Made by a program: the position numbers and the translations under genes. Shown in pieces: positions 58,272-64,000 of a stretch of 64,000 bases of DNA. The stretch lies in NCBI GenBank assembly GCA_963627915.1, contig CAVGCY010000051.1:44576-108575 (forward strand), given 5' to 3'. Source of the stretch: CALACW01 sp963627915. GTDB taxonomy: Bacteria > Bacillota > Clostridia > Oscillospirales > Acutalibacteraceae. The notes beneath the pieces are model-generated. The model had not been told where the DNA came from. It saw only the letters and a program-made list of their open reading frames with translations, and ran no database searches. How positions within the stretch are numbered: the first letter of the stretch is position 1; each line of letters starts with the position of its first letter.

Positions 58272-58490
58272 ATGTCAAAACAGGATATGATCGAGATCGA
58301 GGGTACAGTCGTTGAGGCATTGCCTAACGCTACGTTTCAGGTCGAGCTTGAAAACGGCAGACAGATTACTGCTCATATTTCGGGAAAGCTCAGAATGAAT
58401 TATATAAGAATTCTTCCGGGCGACAAGGTTACGGTGGAGATGTCCCCGTATGATCTTACCCGCGGCCGCATAACGTGGCGCAGTAAATAA
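58272..58490 (+). CDS. infA: Translation initiation factor IF-1
   Basis: 72 residues, full length. MIEIEGTVVEALPNATFQVEL, HISGKLRMNYIRILPGDKV, and the ending YDLTRGRITWRSK. OB fold that occupies the A site during initiation. Five nt after the KOW gene. Confidence 0.98.
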   Translation: MSKQDMIEIEGTVVEALPNATFQVELENGRQITAHISGKLRMNYIRILPGDKVTVEMSPYDLTRGRITWRSK

Positions 58491-58516
58491 TCAGAAATTT
58501 TTGAGGAGGTATTACA

Positions 58517-58630
58517 ATGAAAGTCAGACCTTCTGTAAAGAAAATTTGCGAAAAATGCAAAATCATTAAGCGCAAGGGAAAAGTAATGGTTATTTGTGAA
58601 AATCCCAAGCACAAGCAGCGTCAGGGCTAA
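58517..58630 (+). CDS. rpmJ: 50S ribosomal protein L36, zinc type
   Basis: 37 residues, ATG after GAGGAGG. MKVRPSVKKICEKCKIIKRK then MVICENPKHKQRQG: the Cys-Cys-Cys-His zinc form. Usual place between infA and rpsM. Confidence 0.97.
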   Translation: MKVRPSVKKICEKCKIIKRKGKVMVICENPKHKQRQG

Positions 58631-58674
58631 TCTGAAAGTCCCTGATAAAACCGTAATGGAGGTGCAACTGACAA

Positions 58675-59043
58675 ATGGCGCGTATATCCGGTGTTGATCT
58701 TCCCAGAGAGAAGAGAATTGAAATTGGCCTTACCTATATATACGGTATCGGCCGCAAAACCGCCAGCGACATTATTAAGGCAACCGGTATCAATCCCGAC
58801 ACGAGAGTTAAGGATCTTACCGAGGACGACGTTTCTAAGCTTCGTGAGTACATCGACCATCATGTAAAGGTCGAAGGCGATCTCAGAAGAGAAACCGCGT
58901 TTGATATCAAGAGACTTGTTGAAATAGGATGCTACCGTGGCGTACGTCACAGAAAGAACCTTCCCGTAAGAGGACAGCGTTCAAAGACTAACGCACGTAC
59001 AAGAAAAGGTCCTAAGAAGACAATCGCTAACAAGAAGAAATAA
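58675..59043 (+). CDS. rpsM: 30S ribosomal protein S13
   Basis: 122 residues. ARISGVDLPREKRIEIGLTY, YGIGRKTASDI, YRGVRHRKNLPVRGQRSKTN and a basic tail reaching the P-site tRNA. GGAGG 11 nt upstream. Confidence 0.98.
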   Translation: MARISGVDLPREKRIEIGLTYIYGIGRKTASDIIKATGINPDTRVKDLTEDDVSKLREYIDHHVKVEGDLRRETAFDIKRLVEIGCYRGVRHRKNLPVRGQRSKTNARTRKGPKKTIANKKK

Positions 59044-59057
59044 CAGGAGGGAATAGT

Positions 59058-59465
59058 ATGGCTACAGCTAAAGGCGCTGTTAAAAAGGGCGCTGCCCGTA
59101 AACGCCGTGAGCGTAAGAACGTTGAACGCGGAGAGGCGCATATCCAGTCCACATTCAACAATACAATCGTTACTATTACCGATACTCAGGGTAATGCAAT
59201 ATCGTGGGCAAGTGCCGGAGAGATGGGCTTCAGAGGTTCGAGAAAGTCTACACCCTTCGCAGCACAGACCGCTGCCGAAACAGCGGCAAAAATAGCTATC
59301 GACCACGGCATGAAAACCGTTGAGGTTTATGTTAAGGGTCCCGGAGCAGGACGCGAGGCCGCAATCAGAGCGCTTCAGACCGCAGGTCTTGAGGTAAGCC
59401 TGATTAAGGACGTTACTCCTATTCCGCATAACGGCTGCCGTCCGCCTAAGAGACGTCGCGTATAA
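59058..59465 (+). CDS. rpsK: 30S ribosomal protein S11
   Basis: 135 residues. GEAHIQSTFNNTIVTITDTQGN, GFRGSRKSTPFAAQ and DVTPIPHNGCRPPKRRRV identify S11 in the platform. AGGAGGG upstream. Confidence 0.98.
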   Translation: MATAKGAVKKGAARKRRERKNVERGEAHIQSTFNNTIVTITDTQGNAISWASAGEMGFRGSRKSTPFAAQTAAETAAKIAIDHGMKTVEVYVKGPGAGREAAIRALQTAGLEVSLIKDVTPIPHNGCRPPKRRRV

Positions 59466-59490
59466 AACTAATAGGAGGTGTTTCCAACAA

Positions 59491-60108
59491 ATGGCAAGAT
59501 ATACTGGTGCGGTATGTAAATTATGCCGCCGCGAAGGTAAAAAGCTCTTCCTTAAGGGAGAGAGATGCACAAGCAGCAAGTGCGCTTTCGAGCACAGAAG
59601 CTATGCTCCCGGTCAGCACGGTCAGGCTCGTAAAAAGAGCTCAGAGTACGGTACTCAGCTTCGTGCAAAGCAGACCGCAAGACGTTATTACGGTCTTAAC
59701 GAGAGTCAGTTCTACAAATACTTCCTTATGGCAGAACGCCAGACGGGCATGACGGGTGAAAACCTGCTTCGTATTTGCGAGAGCCGTCTTGACAATATTG
59801 TTTATTCACTCGGTTGGGCAAGCTCCCGCGCAGAAGCGAGACAGCTTGTTACTCACGGTCATTATCTTGTAAACGGTAAGAAGGTAGACATTCCTTCGTA
59901 TCTTTGCAAAGCCGGTGATACGGTTTCTATTAAGAAAGCAAGCCTTGATTCCGAAAAGTTTAAGGCAATTCTTGAGAAAGTCGGAACCGTTCCCGCATGG
60001 CTTGAACTCGGAAACGACAATACCGCTAAGGTTGTTGATCTTCCGACCCGTGAGCAGATTGAAGTTCCTGTCGAAGAACATCTTATCGTCGAGCTTTATT
60101 CTAAGTAA
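59491..60108 (+). CDS. rpsD: 30S ribosomal protein S4, zinc type
   Basis: 205 residues. N-terminal CKLCRREG and CTSSKC form the four-cysteine zinc site of C-plus S4. S4 RNA-binding domain near residues 95-155 (SRLDNIVYSLGWASSRAEARQLVTHGHYLVNGKKV). Primary 16S binder; autoregulates in Bacillus, where its gene is separate. Confidence 0.97.
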   Translation: MARYTGAVCKLCRREGKKLFLKGERCTSSKCAFEHRSYAPGQHGQARKKSSEYGTQLRAKQTARRYYGLNESQFYKYFLMAERQTGMTGENLLRICESRLDNIVYSLGWASSRAEARQLVTHGHYLVNGKKVDIPSYLCKAGDTVSIKKASLDSEKFKAILEKVGTVPAWLELGNDNTAKVVDLPTREQIEVPVEEHLIVELYSK

Positions 60109-60169
60109 TAAAACAAACGGCATTAAAGTTTTTTTAGCAGCATGACTGCACAATTAAGGAGGGTTTTGA

Positions 60170-61120
60170 ATGATTGGTATTGAGAAGCCCAGAATTGATA
60201 CTGCTGATTTTAAACAGGACGGTACCTACGGAATGTTCGTAGTAGAGCCTCTTGAAAGAGGTTACGGTACCACTCTTGGCAACAGTCTTCGCAGGATTCT
60301 TTTATCCTCATTACCCGGCTATGCAATTACGTCCGTTAAAATCGACGGAGTTTTGCACGAGTTCTCAACTATAGAGGGTGTTAAGGAAGATGTAACGGAA
60401 ATCGTCCTTAACTTGAAAAACGTTATTCTTAAAATACACGGTTCGGGTCCCAAGACTATGTATATCGACTGTTCGGGTGATTATGAAATCACTGCGGGAG
60501 ATATTCAGGCGGATTCCGAGGTTGAGATACTCAATCCAGACTGGCACATCGCCACGCTTAATTCCGACGCTCACGTCCGTATGGAGCTTACCGCGGACAC
60601 CGGCAGAGGATATGTTTCGGCAGAGCGTAACAAGAAGATTCTTGATCCCGCTATCGGCGTGATCGCAATCGACTCTATTTATACGCCTGTCCTTAAAGTA
60701 AACTACAAGGTTGAAAATGCTCGTGTCGGCGACGTAACCGACTACGACAAGCTTTCACTTGAGGTTTGGACCAACGGAACCATTTCCGCAAAGGACGCGG
60801 TTTCCCTGGCAGCCAAGATTCTCAACGAGCACCTCAACCTCTTTATTGACCTTTCCGACGAGGCAGGCAGTACAGAGGTCATGGTCGTAAAAGACGACAA
60901 CGGTAAGGAGCAGATCCTCGAGATGACCGTTGAGGAGCTTGACCTTTCTGTTCGTTCCTTCAATTGCTTGAAGAGAGCCAACATTCATAAGGTTGAGGAC
61001 TTGATTAACAAGACCGAAGACGAAATGATGAGAGTAAGGAATCTCGGACGCAAGTCGCTTGACGAGGTTATAGCAAAGCTTGCTTCTCTCGGACTCTCAC
61101 TTCGTCAGGAGGACGACTGA
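60170..61120 (+). CDS. rpoA: RNA polymerase subunit alpha
   Basis: 316 residues. N-terminal assembly domain (EPLERGYGTTLGNSLRRILLSSLPG) and the alpha-CTD (LDLSVRSFNCLKRANIHKVEDL ... MMRVRNLGRKSLDEV) that binds UP elements and activators. Order rpsM-rpsK-rpsD-rpoA-rplQ is the standard alpha operon. GGAGG upstream. Confidence 0.98.
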   Translation: MIGIEKPRIDTADFKQDGTYGMFVVEPLERGYGTTLGNSLRRILLSSLPGYAITSVKIDGVLHEFSTIEGVKEDVTEIVLNLKNVILKIHGSGPKTMYIDCSGDYEITAGDIQADSEVEILNPDWHIATLNSDAHVRMELTADTGRGYVSAERNKKILDPAIGVIAIDSIYTPVLKVNYKVENARVGDVTDYDKLSLEVWTNGTISAKDAVSLAAKILNEHLNLFIDLSDEAGSTEVMVVKDDNGKEQILEMTVEELDLSVRSFNCLKRANIHKVEDLINKTEDEMMRVRNLGRKSLDEVIAKLASLGLSLRQEDD

Positions 61121-61160
61121 TTCATTAATTACACCGATAACGGTAAAGGAGTGAAAATTT

Positions 61161-61502
61161 ATGCCCGGTACCAGAAAACTCGGCAGAACCAGCGATCATC
61201 GTAAGGCGATGCTCAGAGGTATGGTTACTTACCTTTTGGAGAATGGCAGAATAGAAACCACCGTTACGAGGGCTAAGGAAGTCAGAGCAATGGCTGAGAA
61301 AATGATCACCATTGCCAAGGTTGACTCTCTTCACAATAAGAGACAGGTTCTTGCATACGTTACAAACGAGGACGTTGTTAAGAAGCTCTTTGATGAGATT
61401 GCCCCCAAGTATAAAGAGGTTAACGGCGGCTACTGCCGTATAATCAAGACAGGCCCCCGTCGCGGCGACGCAGCCGAGATGTGCATTATCGAGCTTGTTT
61501 GA
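61161..61502 (+). CDS. rplQ: 50S ribosomal protein L17
   Basis: 113 residues. RKLGRTSDHRKAMLRGMVTYLLENGRIETTVTRAKEVRAMAE in pieces and the ending GPRRGDAAEMCIIELV. Last gene of the supercluster, followed by a terminator. Confidence 0.98.
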   Translation: MPGTRKLGRTSDHRKAMLRGMVTYLLENGRIETTVTRAKEVRAMAEKMITIAKVDSLHNKRQVLAYVTNEDVVKKLFDEIAPKYKEVNGGYCRIIKTGPRRGDAAEMCIIELV

Positions 61503-61521
61503 TTTACAAAACAATAAACGA

Positions 61522-61549
61522 GGCTGTTGTGAAAACAACGGCCTTTTTT
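61522..61549 (+). terminator. Terminator of the ribosomal supercluster
   Basis: GGCTGTTGT and ACAACGGCC pair (one T-G) around GAAA, followed by six T. Confidence 0.9.
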
Positions 61550-61652
61550 GTTGCGGCAAAACCTGCAGCGGGACGGGATGAAATATATACTGAAAACGGA
61601 TTGCTTAAATTACACTATTTTTACAATTCTAAATAAATTTATTATATTTTAC

Positions 61653-61681
61653 TTGCAATCTTTACTAATTTTCGCTATACT
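61653..61681 (+). promoter_or_regulatory. Promoter of the secreted dockerin-like protein
   Basis: TTGCAA (61653-61658), 17 nt, TATACT (61676-61681). The leader has a TTACGGCA/TGCCGTAA hairpin (61728-61750) before the RBS. Confidence 0.72.
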
Positions 61682-61773
61682 TGTACCGTAGCGGTAATAT
61701 GTTACACGTATACCGTCTTATTATTGCTTACGGCAGGAATTGTGCCGTAAAGGTAAAATTACGGAGGTTTGTC

Positions 61774-64000
61774 ATGGAGAAGATTAGAATCAGGACTGTT
61801 GCAATTGTGCTGTCTGTAATGATGGCATTATCCTGTTTTGCGGGCACGGCATTTGCAAGCAGTATCAAGTCGACTATGGGCGGCTGTGAGTTCAGTACCG
61901 GCGAATGTGAATCGGAGGATATTACAAAAGAGGACGCTTCAGATTCTCATGAGGAGGAATTGACGGAGGAAGGCAGCACGTGCGAAGATACATCGGAGAA
62001 GGATTATCCGGACGATGATTCTATGAAAGATAAGATTGCTTCGATGAATGCAGGTGACACCGTTACATTCGGCAGCTATCCTCAGACGGACGTAACCGAC
62101 GAGTTAGGCTCAGAACTTACGGCGGCGGCTCCTTCGACCGACGAATGGTCAAGCTATAACTATTACTATGACGGCGAACAGTCGGATTATATGAAGTACT
62201 ATGATTTGATATATAATGAGGAAATGTACAGAGGAGTATATTTTACGCGGTATCGCCCGGCGTTTTGGACTTTAAACTCCGGCGGATTTCAAGACGATAA
62301 CGGTTATTATACAAATAATGTTTACTGGTTCAGATATGAGCCTCTCACATGGCGCATACTCGACCCGTCAACCGGCTATGTATTATGCGAGGATATAATC
62401 GATTCTCAGGCGTTTAATAACGAGTATTACGAGCAGGGAACGGACGGTTACGGTAATGCCGCATATTATAATGATGAAACATACACTCATTATGCGAATA
62501 ACTGGGAATATTCTACTATCCGTACCTGGTTAAACGAAACATTCTTTATTACGGCGTTCTCGTTAAGTGAAAGAAGTCAGATTCCGTGTACAGTACATAC
62601 CACTCCGGCATATTCAACATCATACTCGGAATATGACGTAGGCGAAACGGAGGATTATGTTTTTCTCCCGACATATCAGGATATGATTAATTCTTCGTAC
62701 GGATTTTCTTCAAATGCTTATAATAATGATATAAACCGCAGAGCGCATGCTTCGGATTATGCAAAATCACAAGGAATTGTAGTTAGCACAAACCTTTCGG
62801 CATATGCAGAATCGCAGGGAATTCTTCATGGCATTGGTGATAAGGATAAAAATGGTAACGATACTTCATATTACCGTCTGCGTTCTGCCGGTTCTTTTAC
62901 CAATGAAAATACTAACTATCTATATTTCGGCATCGTGTACTACTACAGTGCTGATACCGGCCTTACTGATCTCGGTATTCGCCCCGCTTTGTGTTTTAAT
63001 CCCTCATTCATAGTACCGACTCACGTGCATACGGAAGTTACGATGGAAGGCAGAGCCGCGACCTGCACGCAAAAAGGCTTAACCGACGGAGTAAAATGCT
63101 CGGTATGCGGTAAGATTCTGACCCCTCAGACGGAAATTGCAAAGCTCGAGCATACAAGAGTTAAGATAGCAGGCAGAGCTTCGACATGCACGCAGACCGG
63201 TTTGACGGACGGAGTAAAATGCTCTGTCTGCGGAACGGTTCTTACCGCTCAGAGAACGACAGCGAAATCAGCGCATAGATATGTTTCCGGCAAGTGCACG
63301 GTTTGCTCAGCAAGCGACCCGAATTATAAACCGGCGGAAACTACGACGGCGAAAAAGGCTGAAACTACAACGGCGAAACCTACCGAAACAACGACCGTAA
63401 AATCGGCTGAAACTACGACAGCAAAGCCGGCTGAAACTGCGACAGCGAAATCAGCCGAAACTACAACGGCGAAATCAGCTGAAACAACGACAGAAAATAC
63501 TTCTGAAACTACGACTGCGAAACCGGCTGAAACTACGACAATAAAATCTGCTGAAACTACAACGGCAAAATCGGCTGAAACTACGACTGCAAAACAGGCT
63601 GAAACAACAACGAAACCTGCCGAAACTACCATGGCAAAGCCGAGCGAAACTACCACGGCAAAACCTGCCGAAACTACCACAGCAAAACCGACCGAACCGA
63701 CTACAAAGGCTGACGAAAAGCTTGAATTTGCCGAAAATGCAGAGGTTGAAGGTAAAATTGACGAGGATAACAAGAAGGTTTCGATTTTACCGAAAGAAAG
63801 CAAGGGCATAACTCTTGACGATTTTAAGGCTATGTTCAAGGGCGCGGTATCCGTTGCGGGCGAAAAGATAGATAAAGTCTTTAACGGCATGAAATTCATC
63901 TTTAACGGCAGCGAGTATACGTTTATTATCAAGGGCGATACGGAAGCGGACGGAAAAATCACCGCGAAGGACGCAAGGGCGATTTTAAGAATCGCCGCAA
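61774..64000 (+). CDS. Large secreted protein: DUF6273-like, Cys repeats, Thr-rich linker, dockerin-like end (3' end outside window)
   Basis: 742 codons visible, open at the right edge; ATG with ACGGAGG upstream. Signal peptide (IRTVAIVLSVMMALSCFAGTAFA). Residues about 85-415 read like DUF6273 (FGSYPQTDV, YEPLTWRILD, STIRTWLNETF, LGIRPALCF). Two repeats follow (RAATCTQKGLTDGVKCSVCG and a close copy), each with a CxxC pair, and a third, shorter HRYVSGKCTVC. Then sixteen 8-residue AETTTAK-type units, a beta domain, and the start of a calcium-binding dockerin repeat, GDTEADGKITAKDARAILRI. Possibly a cell-surface or cellulosome-type component. Confidence 0.85.
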   Translation, partial: MEKIRIRTVAIVLSVMMALSCFAGTAFASSIKSTMGGCEFSTGECESEDITKEDASDSHEEELTEEGSTCEDTSEKDYPDDDSMKDKIASMNAGDTVTFGSYPQTDVTDELGSELTAAAPSTDEWSSYNYYYDGEQSDYMKYYDLIYNEEMYRGVYFTRYRPAFWTLNSGGFQDDNGYYTNNVYWFRYEPLTWRILDPSTGYVLCEDIIDSQAFNNEYYEQGTDGYGNAAYYNDETYTHYANNWEYSTIRTWLNETFFITAFSLSERSQIPCTVHTTPAYSTSYSEYDVGETEDYVFLPTYQDMINSSYGFSSNAYNNDINRRAHASDYAKSQGIVVSTNLSAYAESQGILHGIGDKDKNGNDTSYYRLRSAGSFTNENTNYLYFGIVYYYSADTGLTDLGIRPALCFNPSFIVPTHVHTEVTMEGRAATCTQKGLTDGVKCSVCGKILTPQTEIAKLEHTRVKIAGRASTCTQTGLTDGVKCSVCGTVLTAQRTTAKSAHRYVSGKCTVCSASDPNYKPAETTTAKKAETTTAKPTETTTVKSAETTTAKPAETATAKSAETTTAKSAETTTENTSETTTAKPAETTTIKSAETTTAKSAETTTAKQAETTTKPAETTMAKPSETTTAKPAETTTAKPTEPTTKADEKLEFAENAEVEGKIDEDNKKVSILPKESKGITLDDFKAMFKGAVSVAGEKIDKVFNGMKFIFNGSEYTFIIKGDTEADGKITAKDARAILRIAA
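63331..63709 (+). repeat. Sixteen 24-bp coding repeats (AETTTAK + P/S)
   Basis: Coding repeat in the secreted protein, unit (P/S)AETTTAK with variants such as TENT, TIK, TMAK and one 7-residue unit; synonymous codons vary (ACG, ACA, ACT, ACC), so the array is old rather than freshly expanded. A flexible, glycosylation-prone linker. The long reverse-strand ORF over it is a by-product of the repeat. Confidence 0.9.

Noticed and set aside
63331..63709. Regular short repeats that might suggest a CRISPR array
   Set aside because: Units are 24 bp without spacers, keep one reading frame and vary at synonymous positions; they are coding repeats.
63324..63962. Long reverse-strand ORF of 212 codons with VVVSAGFAV-like repeats
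   Set aside because: It is the antisense of the Thr-rich coding repeat in the secreted protein; no RBS and no independent family.

Overview
This window is a piece of a draft Firmicutes genome, most likely class Clostridia and probably order Oscillospirales. Reasons: AGGAGG ribosome binding sites throughout; the complete CtsR-McsA-McsB-ClpC heat-shock operon; a SepF-DivIVA division cluster; a zinc-type S14 inside a Gram-positive S10-spc-alpha ribosomal supercluster; promoters of the TTGACA-17-TATAAT kind; and a secreted protein ending in a dockerin-like repeat. A run of ten Ns (44619-44628) shows it is a scaffolded assembly.

Layout. 1-12731 is a mostly one-directional block of housekeeping genes: the end of mutS, mutL, miaA, an HlyD-like envelope protein, a YggS-family PLP protein, sepF, a DivIVA protein, lspA, an RluD-type pseudouridine synthase, a split transketolase and rhamnulose-1-phosphate aldolase. 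12828-19240 is a run of little-known envelope genes: three zinc-ribbon proteins, two lipoproteins, a DUF3592-like protein and one cytosolic unknown. 19617-21302 holds a PiT phosphate transporter and its DUF47 partner, followed by tRNA-Val and tRNA-Pro on the minus strand. 21760-24556 encodes an FAD oxidoreductase and a secreted LCAT-like lipase. 24656-27753 (minus) pairs a membrane-anchored Cys-type sulfatase with its radical SAM maturase. 27901-29994 holds an acyltransferase, a CsoR copper sensor, a promoter carrying a CsoR-like operator, and what looks like an internally deleted heavy-metal P-type ATPase. 30067-36207 (minus) holds argG, an M18 aminopeptidase, a lytic transglycosylase, a Sua5-CoaE fusion and prfA. 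36358-40851 is ctsR-mcsA-mcsB-clpC, with a CtsR heptad operator in front and an intrinsic terminator before clpC.

41320-45480 is an AT-rich accessory island: tandem hairpins, the 3' end of a tyrosine recombinase gene, a pair of inverted recombinase-core-like palindromes, a 36-codon ORF, a DUF2130 protein, a radical SAM/SPASM-like enzyme with an unusual cysteine spacing, and a protein starting with a TNSSS-type N-terminal motif. The last two are the best candidates for an undescribed modification system.

45639-61549 is the ribosomal supercluster from rpsJ to rplQ, including secY, adk, map, a KOW protein, infA and rpoA. Its promoter is followed by a roughly 300-nt leader that ends in a strong intrinsic terminator, which suggests attenuation. 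From 61774 a large secreted protein runs off the right edge: a DUF6273-like region, cysteine repeats, sixteen 8-residue Thr-rich units and a dockerin-like end.
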